From contig JAGAFU010000055.1 in the NCBI GenBank assembly GCA_017627955.1, forward strand, positions 60,309-124,308: a stretch of 64,000 nucleotides of DNA, given 5' to 3'. The notes below the pieces were generated by a model, which worked only from the letters and a program-made list of their open reading frames with translations, ran no database searches and was not told where the DNA came from. Shown here one piece after another: positions 35,533 to 42,783 of this stretch (the first letter of the stretch is position 1; each line of letters opens with the position of its first letter). The translations under genes were made by a program, and so were the position numbers. Source of the stretch: Bacteroidales bacterium (GTDB taxonomy: Bacteria > Bacteroidota > Bacteroidia > Bacteroidales > UBA932).

Positions 35533-36993
35533 ATGACAATTAGAGATTTAGAGCCAAAGGCCGTATGGGAGAACTTCTATGGCCTGACAAGGATTCCCCG
35601 TCCGTCGAAGCACGAGGAGAAAGTCCAGGAATATCTGCTCGAATGGGGCAAGAAACACGGCGTCGATGTCAAGCGTGACGACACCGGCAACATCATATTC
35701 ACCGCTCCTGCCACCCCTGGCTATGAGAACCTCAAGGGTGTCATCATGCAGGCCCACATGGATATGGTTCCGCAGAAGACAGCCGAGACAAAACATGACT
35801 TCCTCACTGATCCGATCGAGACCGAGATCAAAGGGGAGTGGGTCGCCGCGAAGGGAACTACCCTCGGAGCCGACAATGGCATCGGAGTAGCCCTCGCTCT
35901 TTCAGTCCTTCAGGACAAGACCTTGAAGCATGGACCTCTGGAGGCCCTCATCACATACGACGAGGAGACCGGAATGACCGGAGCCAGCTCCCTGAAGCCT
36001 GGCGTCTTGAAAGGCGACATATTGCTGAACCTCGACTCCGAGGAGGAAGGAGAGCTCTGCACCGGTTGCGCCGGTGGAATCGACGGGACCGCCGATTTCT
36101 CCTACAGGACTTACAAGACCCCCGAGGGGTATGTCTCCTATATGATTACTATCAAAGGCCTTAAGGGTGGACATTCTGGAATGGACATTTCCCTCTTCAG
36201 GGGCAATGCCAATAAGGCGATATGCCGTATCCTCAAGGCTGTCACCGGCAAGTTCGCCGAGGTCAAGGTCGCCGGAATCTCCGGAGGATCCCTGCGCAAC
36301 GCCATCCCGTTCGAGGCGCAGGCTGTCATCGTCCTACCTTCCGAGCTGACCAAGGAGGTCAAAGAAGTTGTCGAGTGCACCTTTGAGGAGTGCAGGTTCG
36401 AGTTCCAATATTCCGATCCCGGCATGGTCATGTATGTCGAGAGCGTGGATAAGGTTCCCGCCCGTTACATCAGCCCCAAGGTCATCGATAGGGCCCTGAA
36501 GGCCATCATCGCCTGCCCGCATGGAGTGCGCAGGATGAGCGACACCATCCCCGGCCTCACGGAGACTTCCACCAATATGGCTATCATTCGCACCGCCAAG
36601 GGCCACTTGACAGTCCATTCCCTGACGAGAAGCTCCATCGACTCCGCGAAGATGTATCTCGCCGACTCGATCCGCTATGTCTTTGAGCTCGCTGGCGCCA
36701 AGTATTCAACATCAGGAGCTTACAGCGGTTGGACACCGAAGCTTGGTACTCCGATGATCAAAGTCCTCGAGGACACTTACAAGAGCCTCTTCGGCAAGGA
36801 GCTCAAGATCACCGCAACTCATGGTGGACTTGAGTGCGCCATCATGGGGGCCAAGTATCCGAACTGGGAGATGGTCTCGATAGGACCCACCATCGTGCAT
36901 CCTCATTCTCCGGATGAGAGGGTGAAGATCGACACTGTCGCCCAGACCTGGAAGTTCCTCACCACCGTGCTGGAGAACATTCCGGAGAAGTAG
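35533..36993 (+). CDS. pepD: Aminoacyl-histidine dipeptidase (peptidase D, M20C)
   Basis: This cytosolic dizinc dipeptidase cleaves Xaa-His and other dipeptides. The 486-aa length is standard for the family. Zinc-ligand regions are visible: MQAHMDMVPQ (H75, D77), TTLGADNGIG (Asp), YDEETGMTG (Glu pair) and the distant NLDSEEEGE. KGLKGGHSGMDIS marks the dimerisation domain, and IGPTIVHPHSPDERV supplies the C-terminal His. Its stop TAG opens another interspersed repeat. Identity is firm. Confidence 0.95.
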   Translation: MTIRDLEPKAVWENFYGLTRIPRPSKHEEKVQEYLLEWGKKHGVDVKRDDTGNIIFTAPATPGYENLKGVIMQAHMDMVPQKTAETKHDFLTDPIETEIKGEWVAAKGTTLGADNGIGVALALSVLQDKTLKHGPLEALITYDEETGMTGASSLKPGVLKGDILLNLDSEEEGELCTGCAGGIDGTADFSYRTYKTPEGYVSYMITIKGLKGGHSGMDISLFRGNANKAICRILKAVTGKFAEVKVAGISGGSLRNAIPFEAQAVIVLPSELTKEVKEVVECTFEECRFEFQYSDPGMVMYVESVDKVPARYISPKVIDRALKAIIACPHGVRRMSDTIPGLTETSTNMAIIRTAKGHLTVHSLTRSSIDSAKMYLADSIRYVFELAGAKYSTSGAYSGWTPKLGTPMIKVLEDTYKSLFGKELKITATHGGLECAIMGAKYPNWEMVSIGPTIVHPHSPDERVKIDTVAQTWKFLTTVLENIPEK

Positions 36994-37075
36994 ATCCTTC
37001 GGCGCTCCCGCGCCTCAGGATGACAACATTGTCATGGCGGCAAGCCATTGTCATTCTGAGCGAAGCGAAGAATCT
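36991..37075. repeat. Interspersed repeat, inverted pair with spacer
   Basis: TAGATCCTTCG...CTCAGGATGACA, a 20-25 nt spacer holding ATTGTCATGGCGG, then the inverted copy TGTCATTCTGAG...GAAGAATCT. The first TAG is the pepD stop codon. Confidence 0.8.
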
Positions 37076-37099
37076 TTTTGCGGATTCAGGAATAATTGC

Positions 37100-37145
37100 T
37101 ATATTTGCAGTCCTTTTGAGAAGGCATACGTTCTCGAAAGGACTG
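37100..37145 (+). promoter_or_regulatory. rpsF promoter and leader hairpin
   Basis: -7 box TATATTTG at 37100-37107 is followed directly by a near-perfect inverted repeat, AGTCCTTTTGAGAA and TTCTCGAAAGGACT with an 8-nt loop (37109-37144). It lies at the start of a 70-nt leader before S6. It may be an autoregulatory ribosomal-protein leader or an operator; the CCG loop of the known S6:S18 leader was not seen. Confidence 0.55.
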
Positions 37146-37177
37146 TATTTTATTAATTATCAAAACTTTACAGCAAA

Positions 37178-37645
37178 ATGTTAAAACAGTACGAGACCGT
37201 TTTCATCGCTACTCCCGTTTTGTCTGACCAACAGATGAAGGAAGCGGTTACAAAGTACACCAAGCTCATCGCTGATAACGGCGGCGAGGTTGTGTACGAG
37301 GAAGACTGGGGACTCCGTCAGCTGGCTTATCCGATCCAGCACAAGACCTCTGGCTTCTATTATCTTATCCAGTTCCAGGCTGAGCCCTCTTTCGTGGAGA
37401 CTCTGGAGACCCAGTATTTCCGTGATGAGAGGATCATCAGGTACCTGACAGTCGCTCTTGACAAGGACGCCGTCGAATACGCCGAGCGCCGCCGTCAGAA
37501 CAGGGCCAAGGCTGCTGCCGCCCCTGCTGAGCCTGTCGTCGAGGAGGCCGCTCCCGCCGAGCCCGTCGTTGAGCCCGTCGTCGAGGAAGCCGCTCCCGCT
37601 GAGCCTGCCCAGGCCGAAGAGAACACTGAAGAGAACAACGCTTAA
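37178..37645 (+). CDS. rpsF: 30S ribosomal protein S6
   Basis: S6 binds 16S rRNA as a dimer with S18. The 155-aa product has the normal S6 fold in the first 100 residues (YETVFIATPVLSDQQMKEAV, YEEDWGLRQLAYPIQHKTSG, DERIIRYLTVALDKDA). A long acidic tail then repeats PAEPVVEEAAPAEP, with an internal duplication. Such tails are common in Bacteroidota S6. It heads the rpsF-rpsR-rplI operon. Confidence 0.97.
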   Translation: MLKQYETVFIATPVLSDQQMKEAVTKYTKLIADNGGEVVYEEDWGLRQLAYPIQHKTSGFYYLIQFQAEPSFVETLETQYFRDERIIRYLTVALDKDAVEYAERRRQNRAKAAAAPAEPVVEEAAPAEPVVEPVVEEAAPAEPAQAEENTEENNA

Positions 37646-37663
37646 TTATAGGAGGATATCACT

Positions 37664-37942
37664 ATGGCACAGAATGACGCTCAGAACGCTGGAATCCGCT
37701 ATCTGAACCCTCCGACAGTCGAGGTCAGGAAGAAGAAATATTGCCGCTTCAAGAAGGCTGGCATCAAGTATGTCGATTATAAGGACCCCGAGTTCCTCAA
37801 GAAGTTCCTCAACGAGCAGGGTAAGATCCTTCCCCGTCGTATCACCGGTACTTCCCTCAAGTTCCAGAGGAAGGTTGCCAAGGCCGTCAAAAGGGCCCGC
37901 TCCCTCGCTCTGCTTCCTTATGTCACTGACCTTCTTAAATAA
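37664..37942 (+). CDS. rpsR: 30S ribosomal protein S18
   Basis: S18 pairs with S6 on the 30S platform. The 92-aa product contains [20 protein letters not shown], then [20 protein letters not shown] and [20 protein letters not shown], the complete family signature. It starts 18 nt after rpsF and is followed 15 nt later by rplI. Confidence 0.97.
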   Translation: MAQNDAQNAGIRYLNPPTVEVRKKKYCRFKKAGIKYVDYKDPEFLKKFLNEQGKILPRRITGTSLKFQRKVAKAVKRARSLALLPYVTDLLK

Positions 37943-37957
37943 TAGGAGACCGAGATT

Positions 37958-38404
37958 ATGAAGATTATACTCAAGAAAGAAGTTGCCAATCTCGGCGAGG
38001 CCGGTGATGTGGTCGAGGTCAAGGGTGGTTATGGACTTAACTATCTGATTCCTCAGGGATTCGCTATTGTCGCTACTCCTTCTGCCATCAAGCAGCTTGA
38101 GGAGACAAAGCGTCAGAGGGCTCATAAAGAGGCCAAACTCGTCGCTGACGCCGAGGCTCTCGCCGCCAAGATCGAGGCTACGACCGCCAAGGTCACCGTC
38201 AAGGTCAGCGAGGCCGGTAAGATCTACGGTTCTGTTACCACAGCTCAGATCGAGGATGCTTTCAAAGCTCTCGGCATTGAGATTGACAAGAAGAACATCA
38301 CTATTCCCGAGGACATCAAAGCCCTTGGCGAGTACGAGGGTACTGTCAAGATCTACAAGGCTGTCAAGGCCGCTGTCAAGTTCGTCGTCGAGGCCGAAGC
38401 CTAA
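37958..38404 (+). CDS. rplI: 50S ribosomal protein L9
   Basis: L9 binds 23S rRNA near L1 and has two globular domains joined by a long helix. The 148-aa product begins MKIILKKEVANLGEAGDVVE, then VKGGYGLNYLIPQGFAIVAT (RNA-binding domain). The connecting helix is residues 40-75 and the C-terminal domain carries GKIYGSVTTAQIEDAFKALG. Last gene of the operon, ending at a strong terminator. Confidence 0.97.
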   Translation: MKIILKKEVANLGEAGDVVEVKGGYGLNYLIPQGFAIVATPSAIKQLEETKRQRAHKEAKLVADAEALAAKIEATTAKVTVKVSEAGKIYGSVTTAQIEDAFKALGIEIDKKNITIPEDIKALGEYEGTVKIYKAVKAAVKFVVEAEA

Positions 38405-38424
38405 GACATCGAATGAAAATGATA

Positions 38425-38461
38425 AAGCGATGCCCATACGGGTGTCGCTTTTTTCTTTTTT
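38425..38461 (+). terminator. rpsF-rpsR-rplI terminator
   Basis: AAGCGATGCCC-ATAC-GGGTGTCGCTT hairpin (two wobble pairs) followed by TTTTCTTTTTTT, 20 nt after the L9 stop. Confidence 0.88.
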
Positions 38462-38465
38462 TAGA

Positions 38466-38611
38466 CCGTGCCCATTAAGGCCGTAATTTCGGCACGGGGC
38501 GATGATACTTCAGTGCTGGTAGATCCTTCGCCGCGCTCAGGATGACAGGGCTTCGCTCAGGATGACAGGGCTTCGCTCAGGATGACAGGCTGCGCTTAGG
38601 ATGACAGCGGG
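38466..38611. repeat. Left flanking repeat of the HEPN/MNT cassette
   Basis: CCGTGCC...GGCACGG hairpin, then GGCGATGATACTTCAGTGCT, then tandem units of CTTCGCTCAGGATGACAGGG. It matches 40096-40202 nearly base for base apart from having two more tandem units. Together the two copies bracket the toxin-antitoxin genes. Confidence 0.85.
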
Positions 38612-38655
38612 ATTGGTCGAGAGGATAGCGACTACATGAGTTGTTTTCGGCAATA

Positions 38656-38687
38656 TTTGTAAAATATTGCCATAATAGTTATATTTG
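38656..38687 (+). promoter_or_regulatory. Promoter of the MNT/HEPN cassette
   Basis: -33 box TTTG (38656-38659), 20-bp spacer and -7 box TATATTTG (38680-38687) form a textbook Bacteroidota promoter. The start codon at 38701 is only 13 nt past the -7 box. Confidence 0.75.
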
Positions 38688-38700
38688 CGAAAACGATAAT

Positions 38701-39468
38701 ATGCGGTTTAAACTGGACATTTCTCCTAAAATGTTGGAGGTTAACGGATTCCTCACATCTCGCTTTGTGGGGATGAATCACTGCATTTCCGGTCTCGGTG
38801 GGAATCTCCTCGTTGAGGTGCCAAAGAATGATGTTGATGAGGTTGCCCGGGAGCTGAAAGCTAATTTTGGAAGAGCGGTAAACATCAAGAAAGCATATCT
38901 GATGATTGATGAACTCACTGATTTTATCCTGGTTAAACCACTTGTCTCTGAAGCTCCTGTTAACTTGCAAGATAGTGTTCCAGTTCCTTCCATTGAGAAG
39001 TTACTTGTCGATCAAGCTTCTGATAAGGAGTACTCATCTGCCTCGAAATCTCTCAACAAGATCTTCCAGAAAGCTTTTGAAACTTACGATGTGAACAAAA
39101 GTAAATTATTGAGATATGCATCCAGAAAAGGAGAGAAAGAAGAGGTCTCGCTGATGATATCCGGGATTGACCGGAATAGAATTGAGGTCGTTAGGATTAT
39201 CCAAGATTATTTACGGGATACTCCCATCATCAAAGCTTGGTTGTTCGGATCTTATGCTCGGATGGAGGAAACAGAAAATAGTGACATTGATATTTTAGTG
39301 GATTTCCAACGTGGTTCAAAGGTTGGACTGCTTCAAATGTCCCAGTTCTCGATCGATCTGGAGCAACGTCTTAAAAAGAGTATTGACTTGGTGGCGGAAG
39401 GTTCTTTGAAGCCTTTTGCGGCAGATAATGTGATGAATGAAAGAGTCTTGATATATGAGAGAACCTGA
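38701..39468 (+). CDS. MntA-type nucleotidyltransferase antitoxin with N-terminal DUF6577/AbiEi-like domain
   Basis: Residues about 170-255 form a minimal nucleotidyltransferase with GSX10DXD (G183, S184, D195, D197) in LFGSYARMEETENSDIDILV and a third acid in SIDLV (D229). In MntA antitoxins this domain AMPylates the HEPN toxin. Typical MntA is only 100-140 aa. Here residues 1-150 form an extra domain (ILVKPLVSEAPVNLQ, VPSIEKLLVDQASDKE, NKSKLLRYASRKGEKEE). From memory this resembles the C-terminal half of DUF6577/AbiEi-like type IV antitoxins, without their N-terminal helix-turn-helix. The start at 38701 is set by the promoter position. The stop overlaps the HEPN gene by 14 nt. Confidence 0.82.
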   Translation: MRFKLDISPKMLEVNGFLTSRFVGMNHCISGLGGNLLVEVPKNDVDEVARELKANFGRAVNIKKAYLMIDELTDFILVKPLVSEAPVNLQDSVPVPSIEKLLVDQASDKEYSSASKSLNKIFQKAFETYDVNKSKLLRYASRKGEKEEVSLMISGIDRNRIEVVRIIQDYLRDTPIIKAWLFGSYARMEETENSDIDILVDFQRGSKVGLLQMSQFSIDLEQRLKKSIDLVAEGSLKPFAADNVMNERVLIYERT

Positions 39469-39805
39469 TAGGGACAAAGGTCGAATTGAGGATATGATAG
39501 AAGCCTCGAATAATGTTATCAGTTTTGTGGATGGTTTATCCTTTATTGATTTTTCAAAAGACAAGCTTCGGTATTATGCTGTTTTGAAAAATGTAGAAAT
39601 TATAGGGGAAGCAGCCTATATGCTGACTAAAGACTTCAGGGATAGCGTCAATTCAATTCCATGGGATGCGGTAATCAAGATGAGGCATATCCTTGTGCAT
39701 GGATACGCCTCAGTCCTTCCTGAAGTTTTATGGGATACCGCTGTTAACGATGTGCCCTGGTTAAAACGGGAACTTGACAAGCTCTTTGATGAGTTCCCTA
39801 AGTAG
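39455..39805 (+). CDS. HepT-like HEPN toxin (DUF86)
   Basis: HepT is a HEPN ribonuclease or tRNA-targeting toxin neutralised by AMPylation of a tyrosine by MntA. The 116-aa helical product has the RX4HXY motif exactly: R77, H82 and Y84 in KMRHILVHGYASV. The helix KNVEIIGEAAYMLTKDF is also typical of DUF86. Length matches the family. It overlaps the end of the upstream nucleotidyltransferase by 14 nt, the normal antitoxin-toxin coupling. Strong family assignment, activity inferred. Confidence 0.92.
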   Translation: MREPDRDKGRIEDMIEASNNVISFVDGLSFIDFSKDKLRYYAVLKNVEIIGEAAYMLTKDFRDSVNSIPWDAVIKMRHILVHGYASVLPEVLWDTAVNDVPWLKRELDKLFDEFPK

Positions 39806-39815
39806 TCAATTATGG

Positions 39816-39920
39816 CTATCTAAGCCTATTGGCGGCTAATGCGATGCGGGCTGCGGTGTCGGTCTTGCCGACGAACCAGACTATGTCGGTGATTCCGAGG
39901 CCGGTTAGGATATCAGGGAA
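39816..39920 (-). pseudogene. C-terminal remnant of an unidentified gene
   Basis: A 34-codon minus-strand frame ending in TAG reads PDILTGLGITDIVWFVGKTD then TAARIALAANRLR. It looks protein-like but has no start, being preceded by a stop codon at 39921-39923. It may be the left-over 3' end of a gene removed when the cassette inserted or decayed. I do not recognise the parent family. Confidence 0.35.
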
Positions 39921-39929
39921 CTAACCATA

Positions 39930-40095
39930 AATGAAGCACATCGGGCAAGGTCTGATTTTAGGCTTTAGACCTTGCCTTGTGAAAATGCCCCACAGGGCTC
40001 TGGGAGGCCGATTCGGCAGGCAAGGTCCCCAGCTCATTTTAAGACCTTGCCCGAAATTGGCCGTTTTTCGGCACGGGAAGGCGTTTTTGGGGCTG
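39930..40095. repeat. Hairpin-forming repeats downstream of the TA cassette
   Basis: GGGCAAGGTCT...AGACCTTGCC (about 39944-39976) is echoed by GGCAAGGTC...GACCTTGCCCG (about 40019-40053). Next comes TTTTCGGCACGG, which pairs with the CCGTGCC of the right flanking repeat. No coding potential is seen in this stretch. Confidence 0.6.
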
Positions 40096-40202
40096 CCGTG
40101 CCCGTTGAGGCCGTAATTCCGGCACGGGGCGATGATACTTCAGTGCTGGTAGATCCTTCGCTGCGCTCAGGATGACAGGGCTTCGCTCAGGATGACAGCG
40201 GG
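40096..40202. repeat. Right flanking repeat of the HEPN/MNT cassette
   Basis: Direct copy of 38466-38611: hairpin CCGTGCC/GGCACGG, GGCGATGATACTTCAGTGCT, TAGATCCTTCG and two CTTCGCTCAGGATGACAG units. It differs from the left copy by a few substitutions and fewer tandem units. Confidence 0.85.
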
Positions 40203-40268
40203 TGCATTTGGAAAAGACGTTCTAATTGCCTAAATTAGCATTTCCAAGGAAGTAATCAACGTTTTATA

Positions 40269-40844
40269 ATGAATAACACTATGGCAAGAAAGAATTTCGG
40301 GGCGAAGCCCTACACATACCCCCAGCCTGTGCTGATCATCGCCGCTTACGGCGAGAATGATGTTCCCTCAGCTATGAATGCGGCCTGGGGTGGAATATCT
40401 GATTATAAGGAGATTACTATGGATCTCAGCAAAGGCCACAAGACCGTCAAGGATCTCCGGGAGAGGGGAGCCTTCACAGTGAGTATGGGCACCCTGTCCC
40501 AGCTGGTCGCTTGTGACTATGTGGGCGTCGTCTCCGGCAACAAGGTTCCTGACAAGGTCGCCCGAGCTGGATGGCATGTGGAGAAGTCCTCTTTTGTCGA
40601 CGCTCCTCTCATCCAGGAACTACCGCTCGCTCTTGAGTGCAAGCTCATCTCCTACGATGAGGAGACTGGAGTCCTTAAAGGCGAGATCGTCAATGTGAGC
40701 GCCGACGAGAGCATTCTTGACGAGAACGGAAATGTGGATGTGAAAAAGCTTCAGCCCATCACGTTCGATCCGTTCAACAACAAGTACATCGTCCTCGGCG
40801 AGACCGTCGGCAATGCCTTCAAGGACGGTCTCCAGCTGAAATAG
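40269..40844 (+). CDS. Flavin reductase-like (flavoredoxin) protein
   Basis: The 191-aa product has the split-barrel flavin-binding fold. KPYTYPQPVLIIAAYGENDV, then PSAMNAAWGGISDYKEITMD and RERGAFTVSMGTLSQLVACD are the FMN-contact segments of the flavin reductase/flavoredoxin family. Substrate and electron donor are unknown. The ATG at 40281 (MARKNFG) is an equally good start. It is a single-gene unit ending in a large terminator. Confidence 0.85.
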   Translation: MNNTMARKNFGAKPYTYPQPVLIIAAYGENDVPSAMNAAWGGISDYKEITMDLSKGHKTVKDLRERGAFTVSMGTLSQLVACDYVGVVSGNKVPDKVARAGWHVEKSSFVDAPLIQELPLALECKLISYDEETGVLKGEIVNVSADESILDENGNVDVKKLQPITFDPFNNKYIVLGETVGNAFKDGLQLK

Positions 40845-40856
40845 ACCTATTTACTT

Positions 40857-40929
40857 AGGACCGCATAGAAAGTTCCTTTTTGTCTGAGAGCCTTCGGGCT
40901 TCGTTTTACTTTCCGCGGTCCTTTTTTTA
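40857..40929 (+). terminator. Long bulged terminator
   Basis: AGGACCGC pairs with GCGGTCCT across a 50-nt interior containing GAAAGT/ACTTTC and the small hairpin AGCCTTCGGGCT, followed by TTTTTTT. It ends 7 nt before the next gene. Confidence 0.8.
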
Positions 40930-40935
40930 TTGAAT

Positions 40936-42780
40936 ATGCATCCTGTCCTCATAAAATTCTTCAAGGCGGCGACGACGGCTTCCAAGCCGGTTCAAGATCC
41001 GGAAGCCCTTCAGGCTGAAGCCCTTAAAAGGGGTTTCATCATTCATCCTGAGATTCTCAACGAGGATGTCGCCGCTTTTGTCAAGGCCGAGGCCATTGAT
41101 CCCAACTCCACTTTTTACAAGGCTTGGGACGATGTGGTCTCGAAGGACAGGTGGGAACTGTTCCTGGATCAGGTCGCGCATTATTCCACGACCTACGGGA
41201 CGGATTATACTTTGTCAGGTAACGGCTATGTCCCCAATGATGGGGCGGAGGCTCCGGATTTCTCCCGGTACACTGTCATCCGGCCAATATCCCGGGAAGA
41301 GTTATACAAGCGCTGCATGGGTCTGGTGACCAGCGGGATCGCCCTTAATCCGGTCACTGTAAAGGCGGTCAGCGGGGAAATTGTAGATTACCTCAAGTCC
41401 AATCCTGACGCGAAGCTCGACATCGATTCTGTACGTAACAGGGAGGCTCTCTCGATCCTGGCGTCAAAGCTTGGGATAAGACCCTCCGACCCTGTTGCCC
41501 TCCTGAGATACATCGTCTATGAGTCGACCGGGATGACGCTCCTGATTAAGAACAACGATCTGATAAGAAGGATCAAGCAAACCGCCAGCCAGTTTGATTT
41601 CAATAAGTTGACAGATGAGGAAACGGATGCCTTGGCTTCCGTCTTCTACCGTTTCAAAGACCTATTCCTGGCGTTCAGGACGCATGAGGCAAGGTTTTAC
41701 GACACCGTTGAGAAAAAGATGGTGACGGAGCTTTCTCCTTCCAGAAAAGTGATTAACCAGATCCGCAGGAAAGCAGTGAAGCTCCATAAGCCTCTTAAAC
41801 CTGGGTATTGGGAGACTTTGCTTGCGGAAAAGCGCCCCATGGAGGAAATCTCCAGTCGTCTGGAGGGCCTCAACGCGTTCAAGACGGTCTCTTTGCTTCA
41901 GGCGGTTCGGGAACGTGTCCTCATGATGGAATCGCCTTCAAAGCGTATGTTCATGATCCGGAATGGGAAGACCTATGTGGCTCCTGTTGAAGAGACGGAA
42001 TTCGCTGGTTTGAAGGACTATTATGCTGACCTTGAGGGACTTCTGGAGAATCGCCTGGTCCAAATCCTGTCCCCGAAGGCCTGCCCGGTGAAGTTCCCGG
42101 AGAAAGTCGTCCTGGCATGCCCTTCCTCGGAGAAGAACTTCATAGGGAACTATCCTTTCGGCTCATGGTACCCTCTGAGCGAGAACAACTTTTTCGGAAT
42201 ATATTGGAAGAACGAGTGGGGGACTTATGATTTCGACATCAGTTTTGTTGATCTTGGCGGTCAGAAGGTCGGTTGGAACAGCGTCTACAATACCGGCCAC
42301 GCCGTCTATTCCGGCGACATGACCAACGCGGATCCGGAAGCCAGCGAGATCCTTTATTGCAAAGGGACCTGTGATGACGGAATCATATTCTGCAACCGTT
42401 ACAATGGGGAACAGGGGAGCCGGTTCCGCTTCTTCTTCGGTCAGGAAAAGATCCTCAACTTGAAGAGGGGATATATGGTCGATCCCAACAGCATGGTAGT
42501 CAATGAGGATCTGACTTCCGATCTTCGCCAGTCCATGATCGCGGCTGTGAGCGGCGGAAAGATATTCATGATGAGTCTTGGGGTGGGGAATTCCCGTGTC
42601 AGCGCTGGGATGGATGCCTCCGACAAAGCCTCCATCATCGCCAGGAAGGCCGCCTGTTTTGTGGACCTGAAGTTACTCCTTCTTAAGGCAAGATTTACGG
42701 AAGCCGCTGAAAATGAGCAGGCTGAACTGGACCTTGGGGATCTCCGCAAGGACACGCTGATAAGCTTGTTCTCTGAATAG
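40936..42780 (+). CDS. 614-aa protein of unknown function, possibly MXAN_6230/SCO0854-like
   Basis: No catalytic motif is obvious and there is no signal peptide or membrane span, so it is probably cytoplasmic. The N-terminal 330 residues are helical (for example SVRNREALSILASKLGIRPS). The C-terminal third is beta-rich: FGIYWKNEWGTYDFDISFVD, GWNSVYNTGHAVYSGDMTNA, CNRYNGEQGSRFRFFFGQEK. The pattern DIDLS...HSGDLTxAP...E recalls the C-terminal domain of MXAN_6230/SCO0854-family and TerD-associated proteins, from memory only. The start is the ATG at 40936, six bases inside a longer TTG frame. It stands alone after a terminator. Confidence 0.6.
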   Translation: MHPVLIKFFKAATTASKPVQDPEALQAEALKRGFIIHPEILNEDVAAFVKAEAIDPNSTFYKAWDDVVSKDRWELFLDQVAHYSTTYGTDYTLSGNGYVPNDGAEAPDFSRYTVIRPISREELYKRCMGLVTSGIALNPVTVKAVSGEIVDYLKSNPDAKLDIDSVRNREALSILASKLGIRPSDPVALLRYIVYESTGMTLLIKNNDLIRRIKQTASQFDFNKLTDEETDALASVFYRFKDLFLAFRTHEARFYDTVEKKMVTELSPSRKVINQIRRKAVKLHKPLKPGYWETLLAEKRPMEEISSRLEGLNAFKTVSLLQAVRERVLMMESPSKRMFMIRNGKTYVAPVEETEFAGLKDYYADLEGLLENRLVQILSPKACPVKFPEKVVLACPSSEKNFIGNYPFGSWYPLSENNFFGIYWKNEWGTYDFDISFVDLGGQKVGWNSVYNTGHAVYSGDMTNADPEASEILYCKGTCDDGIIFCNRYNGEQGSRFRFFFGQEKILNLKRGYMVDPNSMVVNEDLTSDLRQSMIAAVSGGKIFMMSLGVGNSRVSAGMDASDKASIIARKAACFVDLKLLLLKARFTEAAENEQAELDLGDLRKDTLISLFSE

Positions 42781-42783
42781 GGT

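Noticed and set aside
38521-38611. CRISPR-like array
   Set aside because: Units of about 20 bp are directly abutting with no unique spacers, so this is a tandem repeat.
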